Below are positions 15,031 through 23,980 of a stretch of 40,806 nt of DNA, one piece after another (positions within the stretch are counted from its first letter, which is position 1; every line of letters starts with the position of its first letter). The position numbers and the translations under genes are program-made. The notes under the pieces are model-generated. The model was not told where the DNA came from. It saw nothing but the letters and a program-made list of their open reading frames with translations, and did no database searches. Source of the stretch: a virus; IMG/VR virus record IMGVR_UViG_3300019880_000004, positions 1 to 40,806 of that record; one strand, given 5' to 3'.

Positions 15031-15344
15031 TTAACCGCCAATACTTTTATAAGTAATAAAATAGCCGCGATTTCTGCAGTAATCGCAATCGGCTTTTGTT
15101 GGTACCAAGAAATGTTCATGCCCACATCTAGAGCCTGTTGTAATGACGCTTCACAGGCCATTTTACTGGCACAACACGTGTCACACTTGTCTTTATAAAT
15201 TTCTAAATCGGCGCCATTTACTAAAATGTTATTTCTTTTCACCGCCGTTGGGGGGTGTTGAAGCAGCGGATCCACCGCTCTCGATCTCGGACTTAAGCTC
15301 ATCATCAGTAAGACCAGCATTGTGCTCTTTAATTTTTTGCGCAT
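15027..15344 (-). CDS. exported/membrane protein nested in the i-spanin-like gene
   Basis: The 105-residue frame begins inside the 15229-15486 gene in another phase and overlaps it by 116 nt. It has a basic hydrophobic leader (MRKKLKSTMLVLLMMSLSPR), a periplasm-like middle with a Cys cluster (KCDTCCASKMAC), and a C-terminal hydrophobic span (ITAEIAAILLLIKVL). No lipobox is present, so it is not a typical Rz1. AAGGA lies nine bases before ATG 15344. The nested arrangement recalls Rz/Rz1, so an unusual outer or unimolecular spanin is possible. Confidence in function is low. Confidence 0.5.
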   Translation of the reverse strand: MRKKLKSTMLVLLMMSLSPRSRAVDPLLQHPPTAVKRNNILVNGADLEIYKDKCDTCCASKMACEASLQQALDVGMNISWYQQKPIAITAEIAAILLLIKVLAVK

Positions 15345-15486
15345 CTAATAAGTCCTTTGCAGTAAGAGCAAGCTTTATATTCTCGCTCTTTAATTTATTT
15401 TCTTCTGATTTACCCATTTCATAGCCGATAAAAAGCCACGGGACGTTTTCTTTTAAAAACCCCAGCAGCTTAGCTAGGAGGTCCAT
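15229..15486 (-). CDS. Rz-like inner-membrane spanin candidate
   Basis: The 85-residue protein has an N-terminal hydrophobic segment (about 1-23, LLGFLKENVPWLFIGYEMG). A charged helix follows (SEENKLKSENIKLALTAKD), then a Gly/Ser/Pro-rich tail. This one-span plus coiled-coil layout fits an i-spanin. Its start overlaps the upstream stop (TAATG). The next gene begins inside it out of frame, as Rz1 often does in Rz. No sequence family is recognised, so the call rests on topology and context. Confidence 0.5.
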   Translation of the reverse strand: MDLLAKLLGFLKENVPWLFIGYEMGKSEENKLKSENIKLALTAKDLLDAQKIKEHNAGLTDDELKSEIESGGSAASTPPNGGEKK

Positions 15487-15815
15487 TAGTGGGCTACATT
15501 ACCTTGAACGTAATCAAGTATTTTACCTAACCAAATGCAGATCTTATTTACTGTTGTAAGACCCGTGTATTGAGCTGGGATTGCAGCCCCCTTTGCTACT
15601 CCGTCATAAAAATAAAGTAGATCTCTTACACCTGAAAGAACGGCGTTTAGTCCAAGCATCGCAGCAACGGCTACTGCCATCATCCCGCCATGAGCTTGTA
15701 ACCAACTTGGTTCAGTAGCGGCAACTGCTGCAGCCACAGGACCGGTCGGACTTGAAGCCTGCGAAAATGCATATCCACCCACAAAAGTAATCACTAAAGT
15801 TAATAATTTTTTCAT
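15486..15815 (-). CDS. membrane protein, holin candidate
   Basis: The 109-residue protein has a signal-like N-terminus (MKKLLTLVITFVGGYAFSQA, with a plausible cleavage after Ala). It then has an Ala-rich stretch, a hydrophobic span (MMAVAVAAMLGLNAVLSGV), and a further amphipathic or hydrophobic C-terminal region. Two or three membrane segments plus its place between the fibre and the peptidase make it a holin candidate. Pilin-like (TrbC/VirB2) proteins look similar, so this is not certain. Its start overlaps the previous gene by 4 bp (ATGA). Confidence 0.5.
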   Translation of the reverse strand: MKKLLTLVITFVGGYAFSQASSPTGPVAAAVAATEPSWLQAHGGMMAVAVAAMLGLNAVLSGVRDLLYFYDGVAKGAAIPAQYTGLTTVNKICIWLGKILDYVQGNVAH

Positions 15816-16048
15816 TTCAAACCTCCATTTGGTTTATCATTTAATTTATCAAATAGTATCGCCATTCCTTTTTTTAATCGTGGGATATCAGAGATCTTTT
15901 CTTCAATAGAAGATAATTTATCAGTTAAATGTTTTACTGCAACGGTGTTATCAAATGTTGCCGTGATCCATTTTTTCATACCCCACGAAATAAGTCCTAA
16001 GAAAAATGTCCCTAAACTTCCTAAGATTGCCCAAACTATTTCGTTCAT
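15812..16048 (-). CDS. one-span membrane protein, holin/antiholin candidate
   Basis: The 78-residue protein has one N-terminal transmembrane helix (about 3-24, IVWAILGSLGTFFLGLISWGM). A charged helix follows (VKHLTDKLSSIEEKISDIPRL). The topology fits small class III-like holins or hemolysin XhlA-type proteins. It starts in a stop-start overlap with the fibre gene. Whether this or the next gene is the true holin cannot be decided from sequence. Confidence 0.5.
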   Translation of the reverse strand: MNEIVWAILGSLGTFFLGLISWGMKKWITATFDNTVAVKHLTDKLSSIEEKISDIPRLKKGMAILFDKLNDKPNGGLK

Positions 16049-17790
16049 TAAGATGACCTAGGGTTTAATCGTTCAATTGATACTTCGGCAAAAACTTCTG
16101 TACCTGCTAAAGAAGGATTACCTACCCCAAAACCATTAAGTGCATTAGCAGTATTCACAAAATGTTGTAATTCATAAACTTTCGCACTCGAAATTACTAC
16201 CGTTCCATTTATAAAGGACGAAGTCCCCCCAGCAGTAGTACTAGCTATAAATTCAGAAGATCCTAAAATAGCGGTAGTAGAGTCTGTAATATTAAAAAAT
16301 CGAGTTTGATGTTGATCGACAGAATTTGCCGGGGCTCGTGCTTTAACAACATAAGAACCGGGCTGTAAAGTAATTTGATTACTGGATAAAGCGGCCCAAT
16401 TAGCACTTCTAGTAATAGTGTTTAAAGTCCTTGTAAGCCAAGTTAAATTAGGAGTAGCCCCTTCATTTGTACCGCTCGACTGCTCACTCCTGGCGATAAA
16501 AACTTTAGCCGATTCATACCAACTTTGTGTGTACCAATTACTACCATCTGGCACAATAGTTAGAGATTCGCGAACGGCTCTTAGTGTAACGGTAGTTTCA
16601 CCATCAATTGTTTCGGCGCCATTGGGGTCTATAATAATATCGTTAGCATCTAAACTAATCTTTTTAATTGTGATTCTTTTTTTAACTGCATTGGCCGCAG
16701 CATGCAGGCTTATAGTTATGTTACCGCCAGCAGTATTAACTAATATTACATCGTCACTTGAAGTTGTCGTATAGTTTGTAGTTTTTGTTACTACACTTAA
16801 ATTCGGTGCAGAAGCCCCCGCCGATAACACCGACCAATTGTTAGAAGCATCGGCAGTTAATAAAAGGCCAGAAGCAACATCAGTTAAAACAATCGCTGCA
16901 GTACCGCCATCTAAAGTATCACTTCCATTTCGATTAATCGTAATTGTATTCGCTCCCGCTTCTAATTTAATACTTAAATTAAACGGCACTCCAACTGCGG
17001 CAATAGAAGGTAAATTTATAATTACGGCCCCACCAGTTGTATCAATAGAAAATAATTTACCGTTGTTACCAAGGACCGGGGCAATCGGCGAATCAGAAAA
17101 TGTTTTATAAAGGGTATCTCTAAAAAATGCAGAGGCTAATTGAGCCGCAGCATTCGCCGCACTATTAGAAGCCGCGGTTGCACTAGCAGCACTTGACGAG
17201 GCGGATGCTGATGAAGCCGAAGCACTCGCAGCGGCAGCACCGGCGGACGCACCTGCATTAGCCGCATAAGTTTGAGCATTTTGAATATCTGCAGCAGTGG
17301 GCCCGGAACTTAACCCATCACCGCCAGGATTAACAATAAAAACAGTATTAGGCTCTAAGTCGGGAGGTAAAGTTAAATCAAACGTATTGGCCGGATACCC
17401 CGCAGACAGCTTTACAGACCTGGTAACAAGGTCTGAAATATACTGCATAATCATTGTTAATTTATCAAAAGCTTTTTCCAACGACTCGGCGGGCAAGGGA
17501 TCATTTTCTACTAAATCTAGAGTTTGGGTTTCAACGGGATTTCTATAAATTGAAATTGTATAATCACTTGAATAGGCAGTCATTGTAGTAACTGCGCCGC
17601 CGGCTTGGATACCTGCTCCTGTAAGTGTATAATCGGTATTTAAAATTAAAATTGTTTCTACAAAAGTTAATTCGTTTCTTAAAATAACTACAAGGTCTGC
17701 GTTTGCTAAAAAATAATAAGGATAAGAAAAGACAGTACTCGAACCGTCACCGGTGTATGAAACCCTACTTGTGGTTGTTGCTAATGACAT
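16048..17790 (-). CDS. T7 gp17-like tail fibre
   Basis: The 580-residue protein begins with the T7-type fibre anchor (about 1-135). It includes SRVSYTGDGSSTVFSYPYYF, LNTDYTLTGAG, ISIYRNP and ESLEKAFDKLTMIMQYISDL. An Ala/Ser collar (about 170-215), probably a helical bundle, follows, and then beta-rich repeats with Thr-Asn-Gly patterns. The C-terminal 130 residues, beginning about LTWLTRTLNTI, are likely the receptor-binding head. The anchor attaches fibres to the tail tube made by the gp11/gp12-like proteins. ATG 17790 has a strong SD (GGGGGATAAGAT). Position matches T7, directly after the gp16-like gene. Confidence 0.85.
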   Translation of the reverse strand: MSLATTTSRVSYTGDGSSTVFSYPYYFLANADLVVILRNELTFVETILILNTDYTLTGAGIQAGGAVTTMTAYSSDYTISIYRNPVETQTLDLVENDPLPAESLEKAFDKLTMIMQYISDLVTRSVKLSAGYPANTFDLTLPPDLEPNTVFIVNPGGDGLSSGPTAADIQNAQTYAANAGASAGAAAASASASSASASSSAASATAASNSAANAAAQLASAFFRDTLYKTFSDSPIAPVLGNNGKLFSIDTTGGAVIINLPSIAAVGVPFNLSIKLEAGANTITINRNGSDTLDGGTAAIVLTDVASGLLLTADASNNWSVLSAGASAPNLSVVTKTTNYTTTSSDDVILVNTAGGNITISLHAAANAVKKRITIKKISLDANDIIIDPNGAETIDGETTVTLRAVRESLTIVPDGSNWYTQSWYESAKVFIARSEQSSGTNEGATPNLTWLTRTLNTITRSANWAALSSNQITLQPGSYVVKARAPANSVDQHQTRFFNITDSTTAILGSSEFIASTTAGGTSSFINGTVVISSAKVYELQHFVNTANALNGFGVGNPSLAGTEVFAEVSIERLNPRSS

Positions 17791-17813
17791 ATCTTATCCC
17801 CCGTTTATACTCA

Positions 17814-20800
17814 CTATTGTGGTACTTGTTTTTCTATCTCGTCTAGTATTTTATTTGCGCCATGTGCCTCGTTCATAATTAACATATAAAACTGGTCTAT
17901 TTGCTGCCGCTTTTGATTCGGGTCGGTATTTGGATCTTTATATATTTTTTGGATGAGTTGCATTTGCTGCGACATTGCCGTTTTGTATCCCGATAAGTTA
18001 ACCATTTGATTAGCAGCTTGTGCCGCCACATACTCTTTTTGCATGTTTTCATAGTCGCCTTGTTTAGCTAGCATCTGAATTGTATTTAATCTTGTTTGTA
18101 CTTTTTCAAATCGGTCATAAAAATCACCGACGCTTTGAGGATTAGCTGCAGGATAACGAATCACAAAAGCTTTTATAAACGGGATATCAGATAGAGTTTT
18201 CGCTGGCGGATTTTCATTATAACTAATACCTAACTCCTTTGCTGCTCCACTTGCTTCAAGAACTTTATCGGCAGCTTGAACTGCATATTGACCCATATTT
18301 CCACCCCAAGATCTTACGTAATTATCTAAGATAATCGGAGAACCTAAACTTCCAGGTTTTTGCGTCAAGTCAGTAGGCACTTGCCTTAGGATTCCGCCCA
18401 TTATTTTCGCCATATCAGAAGTATATGGATTAGATTGATACTCAGGTAAAACAGTTTTCATGTGGTCTGATATCAAAGGACTTCCGGTCATTAAACTTTT
18501 ATTAGCGAACTGTTCAATCATAGGACTAGCGAATGCCGGTATATATTGTGGCAAAGCAGAGTCTGCCATAGTTTGTTTAAAATCTTTAAATGCGCGCGGG
18601 TTGTCTGTAAAATAAGATTCTAAAACTCTTTCAGGTAAAGATCCAAACACAACCCCAGGTTCAAAAGGTTTAGGTACACGCCACATATGATCTTTAGTCA
18701 TAAAAATAAATGAAGTATCTTTTACGTAGTTTGGGATATCACGCCATCTAGGATCGTCATGGTTTGCATACCATAAATAAACACTCGGTAACGTTACTGC
18801 CGTCATAAGTTTGGATGCAGTACCTACAGGATCTTCATTAAATTTTTGACCTATTAAATCTAAACCCTGAATGCGCATGTTTTCAAATGGCGTAATCATG
18901 TTCCATGCTCTTAGTTTTGCTCCCGATCTAGAAACATCAATCCCGGAATCTCGGGCTTCCATTTGTGCCGTAGGAATATCCTTACCCATGCCTCTAGCCA
19001 CTTGATACTTTCCAAATGTTCTAGCCTCATCAAGTATGTGAGTGATCATGGCCATAGATTGCAGCGGACTTTTTATGGTGTTCCATGCTGAATCTAAAAA
19101 TCCTGTTTCACCATTTAATTTTAAAATTTGTTTTTGTATTGTTTCAGAATCTAAACTTGCTATAGCATCGTTTGCTCCGCCAGCTCTTAACCATTCGGCA
19201 TACTCCGGACTATTTTTCATTAGTCCGCCTAAGCCTTGAAGTGTGGTAAGAACTGGAACAAACCTGTTAGGGGAAGCAAAATAAGAAGTTAATTCTTGAC
19301 GGATAAAGTGGCGAGCTTGAAAGTCAGGAGATGCAATCATTCCGTTTCTTAGCGTTTTTGCTGGTACTGAAAGCATTTTTACTACATTACCAACATCTTG
19401 GGCATCCAACTGTTTCACTGAGTCTGCTAGTAATTGCGGGACTTCATATATTTGTCTTTTGCCATCTTTGTAACTGGCTATTTGATTATCTTCTAAATCG
19501 TTTTTTGGTTTAAAAACTGTGAATGCTTCGGCATCTTCCGGGTTAAGACCTAACTTGGATAGCTGCTGCGCAGCTTCACTTTGAGTTATATCAATTGCTT
19601 TTTTAGGTGTTGCAATTTTTTGACCTAAATCTGGATTACCCTTTTTATCAATCAAATCAGTGAGAGTTTGTAACGCTCTATTCTTTTCAGCCAAACTTAT
19701 TATGGCGTTCGTGTTTCGGATTGTGGACTCGATGGGGTCGATGATTTGTCGCTCTGATCCTTTAAGCTCTCTAATTGGATTTGATACGTTGAGACCCGAC
19801 CCGTTAGAACCAGAACTACCAGTTTCATCAGCTCCCATGACACGTTTAAAAGAAACGTAATTTTTGTTGTATTCGAGGATGGTAGCGTAATTTTCTTTTG
19901 ATATAATGCCACTGTCTCTCCCGTATTTTAAAACATCATTATTAAAATCTTGGAATTGTTTAAAGGCAGGACCAAACTTTTCCGCGCCATCTTTTATAAC
20001 TTGTTTAGCTGACTCGACGTCTACGCCATGTTCTTTACCAGCAGCATCTAATTCAAGAGCCCGCTTCGATATAGCAAAAGCTCTAAAGCCATTCAAATCG
20101 CCACCAACAGTATTAAAAATATCACGAAGGCCCGGAGTGCCAGTCGGCTGTAGAGTTTTAAAATCAGCAGGTCCCGCTTCAATCGCGGCCTCTGCTCTAC
20201 GACCATTAGCTTGAATCGTTCTAACCATCGCATACGGATCATCCTTTGGACTTAAGACCTTACCGTCAGTTAAAGCTTCAGTGGCTACTTTTATTGGATC
20301 AAATTTATCAACAGTATTATAATAAAATTGATCCCACGACATTTGCTTTTTCGGAGGTTCTTCGGGTGCTCCTATTCTTGACAATACTTTTTGCTCTGAT
20401 TCTGTACGAGTTGTGTCGGGACCAGATGCCTCTTTGGCAATTTCTAGTGGGGCTACTTTTAGTTGGCCACTTCCTTCATTTTTGGTAGCAGCACTTAATG
20501 CAGGATGGGCAGCTTCTAATTCAGGATTAGGTTTTATATTTAAACTTGTGACGTCATCTGCGCCAGGACTTCTAGCTTTATTTAAACTTTCAGGTAATGC
20601 CGGATCATCGGATAAAAGTTGCTGACGTAATACCGGATCTTGAGATGCAGTCTCGAATACTTCATTAGGATGCATCCCAGTCTTTGCATAAGTGTCCATT
20701 AATTTTGTTTGTATACGCGATTGTATTGCGTTGTTTATAGGGGTCGATAGTGGTTTAGCGGCTAAAGTTGCAGTATGAAAAGCACCGAGTAATAACGCGT

Positions 20801-21551
20801 TATCAACAAAGTCATCCACATTCGGAACTTTGCCGTCCATAGCTTTACCCACAGTTGTCATTGTAGCTAATTCGGCAGCCGATGTTGCCCCAAGCTTTGT
20901 TAAGGGCCCAACTGCTGCCGGCAATGCTTTACCTACTAACGGTCCTGCTACAGCCGTTGCTGCGCCCGTACCGCCAGCTTTTAATGTTTCTAGTAATGTT
21001 CCGCTTGCTCTATCGTAAAAATCATCAAAGCTTTGTATGTCGCCCTTGGTGTAATGATCCATTAGTGTTTTTCTAATGGCGGCAGGCAGAGCAAACGCAC
21101 CGGCTCCCGCACCCGCAACACCGAATCCTACTGTGCCCACAACAGGTAAAGTAACTGTACCCGCAGCTCCCCCAACAGCGCCACCGCCAATACCGCCCGC
21201 CACCATTGCCGGTAAGTCACCGGCTAAAGTTGCAGTATTAGAAATGATCCTAGCAGCGCGCCCGGCGTCTTGAGGTAATACTGTATCAGGCATTTTTTGT
21301 CTTGTAATACCAAGCGCTGTAGTAGACATTTGCCAGCCTGCCATCCAATCATCTAAAAAAGTATTAGCTTCATGCTGATCAGGATTTGCTTCTTTACCTT
21401 TTTGTGATTCACGATATTGGGCTAAATGATTATCAAATATTTTTTGAGTAGGCTTCATATCAGGTTCAGGAGTAGCATTAGGTACAAACCCTAAATCAGA
21501 ATGATCTTGAGTTTGACTATCCGGTACAAATCCCAAATCCTCGTTTGCCAT
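17814..21551 (-). CDS. gp16-like large internal virion protein
   Basis: At 1245 residues this is the largest protein and holds the position of T7 gp16. The N-terminus repeats DLGFVP twice within 25 residues. A Gly/Ala-rich hydrophobic stretch (about 105-150) could cross a membrane. Around residues 730-830, SPDFQARHFIRQELTSYF resembles the large polyvalent protein domain LPD38. The rest is helical and charged. I see no lytic transglycosylase motif at the N-terminus, unlike T7 gp16. It is probably ejected with the DNA to extend the tail channel across the cell envelope. ATG 21551 overlaps the previous stop (TAATG). Confidence 0.75.
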   Translation of the reverse strand: MANEDLGFVPDSQTQDHSDLGFVPNATPEPDMKPTQKIFDNHLAQYRESQKGKEANPDQHEANTFLDDWMAGWQMSTTALGITRQKMPDTVLPQDAGRAARIISNTATLAGDLPAMVAGGIGGGAVGGAAGTVTLPVVGTVGFGVAGAGAGAFALPAAIRKTLMDHYTKGDIQSFDDFYDRASGTLLETLKAGGTGAATAVAGPLVGKALPAAVGPLTKLGATSAAELATMTTVGKAMDGKVPNVDDFVDNALLLGAFHTATLAAKPLSTPINNAIQSRIQTKLMDTYAKTGMHPNEVFETASQDPVLRQQLLSDDPALPESLNKARSPGADDVTSLNIKPNPELEAAHPALSAATKNEGSGQLKVAPLEIAKEASGPDTTRTESEQKVLSRIGAPEEPPKKQMSWDQFYYNTVDKFDPIKVATEALTDGKVLSPKDDPYAMVRTIQANGRRAEAAIEAGPADFKTLQPTGTPGLRDIFNTVGGDLNGFRAFAISKRALELDAAGKEHGVDVESAKQVIKDGAEKFGPAFKQFQDFNNDVLKYGRDSGIISKENYATILEYNKNYVSFKRVMGADETGSSGSNGSGLNVSNPIRELKGSERQIIDPIESTIRNTNAIISLAEKNRALQTLTDLIDKKGNPDLGQKIATPKKAIDITQSEAAQQLSKLGLNPEDAEAFTVFKPKNDLEDNQIASYKDGKRQIYEVPQLLADSVKQLDAQDVGNVVKMLSVPAKTLRNGMIASPDFQARHFIRQELTSYFASPNRFVPVLTTLQGLGGLMKNSPEYAEWLRAGGANDAIASLDSETIQKQILKLNGETGFLDSAWNTIKSPLQSMAMITHILDEARTFGKYQVARGMGKDIPTAQMEARDSGIDVSRSGAKLRAWNMITPFENMRIQGLDLIGQKFNEDPVGTASKLMTAVTLPSVYLWYANHDDPRWRDIPNYVKDTSFIFMTKDHMWRVPKPFEPGVVFGSLPERVLESYFTDNPRAFKDFKQTMADSALPQYIPAFASPMIEQFANKSLMTGSPLISDHMKTVLPEYQSNPYTSDMAKIMGGILRQVPTDLTQKPGSLGSPIILDNYVRSWGGNMGQYAVQAADKVLEASGAAKELGISYNENPPAKTLSDIPFIKAFVIRYPAANPQSVGDFYDRFEKVQTRLNTIQMLAKQGDYENMQKEYVAAQAANQMVNLSGYKTAMSQQMQLIQKIYKDPNTDPNQKRQQIDQFYMLIMNEAHGANKILDEIEKQVPQ

Positions 21552-23089
21552 TATTGACCTTGAACTTTAAAGCCCCTGGCTTTTGCGTCGTTTATTTTTG
21601 AACTCGGTAATTTACCCGGGCGTCCGTTTGGATCAATTACATCAATCATCTTTTCGCCGGGCGCTAATGGCGGCTGAGACATACCTCTACGTTGATTCAC
21701 AATACTCTTAATTACTTCTTGAGGACTTCTTTGGTACTGATCAATGTCTTGGCCTAAATAATCAGATGATTTGGGGTTTAAAAGTTGTGCTGGCGTTTTA
21801 CCAGATTTTAATCCTTCTTGATAACTAGATAAGAAGTTTGATTGCCATATTTGAAAATTCTTAGCACCTTCAGGATCCGCTAGTTTTGTAACAGGATCAG
21901 GCTTTGCAATTGCTTGATATGCGCTTTGTATAAAGGTCTTTTTCATTTGTGAATTAGCTTCGCCTTCAATAGTACCTTTATTACTTATCTCGCCTCTTAA
22001 GTTTTTAAGATCCGCCATATTAAGGCCATTACCAAAATGTTTATTTAATTCGTTTTCATCCGTGATCTTTCTTGGATCCCCGTCAGGTAAATGGATTCTA
22101 TCGTAAAGATCTTTCATGATGTACGGGTCCGTTTGAATCCTATTATCTTTAGTTTCATTATTTTGGCGTTTGATCATATTAATAAATTGTTCTTTAGATC
22201 CGCCGCCTGTTGGATCGAGATTAGAATCTAAAACGTCTTGCGGTTTTAAGTTGCCGTCTTGTATTTTTTGTAAGAAATCATTTTGAGTTTTTGTTTGTTC
22301 TGCCGTTAAGGCATCGCGCTGTTGTTTTTCTAATTGTTTTTGTTTTGTATCGTTAGCACTTTCTTGAGTCTTAACTTCGCTGTATAGTTGATGTTTTAAA
22401 TCGCCATCAATGTAGTCACCAAACTTATTATCGTCTAACTGTTTTTTAGCCATTTCAGGATCTAAACGGATCCAGCCTCTAACTGCCGATTTCGCTAATT
22501 CAGTATTTGAATGGTCTTTAAGTTTACCCGCAGCTTCTGCAGGTAACCCGCCTCCTGCAACAAGAGCATCGATCCCCTGTATCTGCTGGCTTTGAGTAAA
22601 CTCAAAAGATGAAGGATCATTTAATAATGTTGATGAACTATTATTAAGTGAAGTCATGTAGTTTGATTTTGCTTTTTCGCCGGCTAATTGTGATGACCCT
22701 TGTGCGGCGGTATTAAGAAAATGCGCTTGAAGTTCGGCACTTGCAGTTTTAAAGTAATTAGCACCGGCACCTGTTTTTACATTATCTTCAATGCCATCGA
22801 CCGTGTCTCGCACATGGTCTTTAAATTTATCTACATCTAGAGAACCGTCTTGAAGTTGTTGATGATATTCATTAGTAAGATTAGCCTGCGCTTGAGTAAG
22901 TGCCACATGGGTATCTGAAACATCCGCTTGATTTTCTCTTTTAGAAAGTATATCGCCAAAATTGGAAATGGCGCCGCCTAATTGCTCTAACCCCTTACCT
23001 TCGCCTTCTGCCGAAGCTGGTCTTAAATATTTTACTTCTGGTACAGTGTTGGCTTCAGTTTTTAATTGGTATTGTTTTATTATCGGCAT
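21551..23089 (-). CDS. gp15-like internal virion protein
   Basis: This is a 512-residue, Gln/Lys/Asp-rich, largely helical protein in the T7 gene 15 position. It includes DPEMAKKQLDDNKFGDYIDG (around 215-235), a motif I associate with internal or tape-like proteins of podoviruses and prophages. A long coiled region (TQESANDTKQKQLEKQQRDA) follows, and the C-terminus ends with Lys and Gly residues (KINDAKARGFKVQGQ). It likely forms the internal core and ejects into the host. Start and stop overlap the neighbours by TAATG. Confidence 0.7.
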   Translation of the reverse strand: MPIIKQYQLKTEANTVPEVKYLRPASAEGEGKGLEQLGGAISNFGDILSKRENQADVSDTHVALTQAQANLTNEYHQQLQDGSLDVDKFKDHVRDTVDGIEDNVKTGAGANYFKTASAELQAHFLNTAAQGSSQLAGEKAKSNYMTSLNNSSSTLLNDPSSFEFTQSQQIQGIDALVAGGGLPAEAAGKLKDHSNTELAKSAVRGWIRLDPEMAKKQLDDNKFGDYIDGDLKHQLYSEVKTQESANDTKQKQLEKQQRDALTAEQTKTQNDFLQKIQDGNLKPQDVLDSNLDPTGGGSKEQFINMIKRQNNETKDNRIQTDPYIMKDLYDRIHLPDGDPRKITDENELNKHFGNGLNMADLKNLRGEISNKGTIEGEANSQMKKTFIQSAYQAIAKPDPVTKLADPEGAKNFQIWQSNFLSSYQEGLKSGKTPAQLLNPKSSDYLGQDIDQYQRSPQEVIKSIVNQRRGMSQPPLAPGEKMIDVIDPNGRPGKLPSSKINDAKARGFKVQGQ

Positions 23090-23538
23090 TATTTAATTTT
23101 CCCCGCTAAGCTTCCAATTCCTCCGAGTAAACCACTTGCCACTCCATATCCCGCTCTTGTTTGAGCAGATTGACCTTCCATTTGATCGGCTTTTGCGCCC
23201 ATCTCATATGACCAAGCTTTTAGCTGCGATTGATGGCGAATTGTTAGTGCATCAAGTTCCGCGTTTGAAGCTGATTCTTGTAATACATCAAGAGCTGAAC
23301 CTTCAGACTTAATTCCCGAAGCCGCAATAGCTGCACGTTCGCCGCCAATTTGTTTGCCACTTGCAATCCGGGCCCTACGTTCGTTTTCTTGACCTTCTTG
23401 AATTGCTTCTATTGCTTGAGAATTTTTAAGACTGGAATTAAAATCGGAAGCTTCTTTAGCTTCCATTCCAGCTTTGCCGGCGCCAAAGGCGCTAGCTAAC
23501 CCTCCTACTACTCCTACGACTGCCGCTGCTACTGCCAT
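23089..23538 (-). CDS. gp14-like internal virion protein
   Basis: The 149-residue protein opens with a Gly/Ala/Val-rich hydrophobic segment (AAAVVGVVGGLASAFGAG). Helical sequence with EGQENERRARIASGKQIGGE and GIKSEGSALDVLQES follows, a pattern common to the smallest ejected core protein of T7-like phages. Its C-terminus is again Gly-rich (GYGVASGLLGGIGSLAG). It probably inserts in the outer membrane during ejection. It lies between the gp13- and gp15-like genes, as in T7. Confidence 0.75.
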   Translation of the reverse strand: MAVAAAVVGVVGGLASAFGAGKAGMEAKEASDFNSSLKNSQAIEAIQEGQENERRARIASGKQIGGERAAIAASGIKSEGSALDVLQESASNAELDALTIRHQSQLKAWSYEMGAKADQMEGQSAQTRAGYGVASGLLGGIGSLAGKIK

Positions 23539-23978
23539 TATCTAACCTTCGCGTATAAAGAATTATCACTGCCATCAGGCCAATACTTTTGCATAACAGG
23601 CGCTTCTAATCTAAAACCTAAAGACTTCATCCAACGATGACCGGGTTTATGATCTAATTCAACTACTGCTTCAATTCTAGTGTATCTTGTAAGTTCATAT
23701 TCAAATCCCCTTGCTACTGCTTTGTGAATTTGAACCATATGCCTTTTAACATTATCCCCAAAAAAAGCCCAGCATTCCCCGCGACCATTCCAGAAAGGAA
23801 TAATACCGCAGCAAAAAAGAATTCTTTTAGTCGTGGCGCAAAGGATGCTATACGACATACCCGGTTTTGCCAAAACATCATAATTAGGTATTCCAAATAA
23901 TTTTTTAAACTTTTGGTTTCTCTCGACTTTCAAAAGTTCTTCTAAATGTTCTTTTTTAAAATCTACGACTTCAATCAT
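23538..23978 (-). CDS. gp13-like protein (DUF2833, GNAT-like fold)
   Basis: The 146-residue protein resembles T7 gp13 and DUF2833, predicted acetyltransferase-like folds involved in virion assembly. Visible motifs are a CGIIPFWNGRGECWAFFG core, a helix, and EAVVELDHKPGHRWMKSLGF, which follows the GNAT pattern of a beta strand before H-R-W-x-x-x-x-G-F. Catalysis is not implied. It sits directly after the tail tubular B gene, which supports the assignment. Confidence 0.78.
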   Translation of the reverse strand: MIEVVDFKKEHLEELLKVERNQKFKKLFGIPNYDVLAKPGMSYSILCATTKRILFCCGIIPFWNGRGECWAFFGDNVKRHMVQIHKAVARGFEYELTRYTRIEAVVELDHKPGHRWMKSLGFRLEAPVMQKYWPDGSDNSLYAKVR

Positions 23979-23980
23979 TA

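Noticed and set aside
16418-21273. Several plus-strand ORFs of 60-118 codons opposite the fibre and gp16-like genes
   Set aside because: They are antisense to long, well-supported genes, have no SDs, and their composition mirrors the opposite-strand codons.
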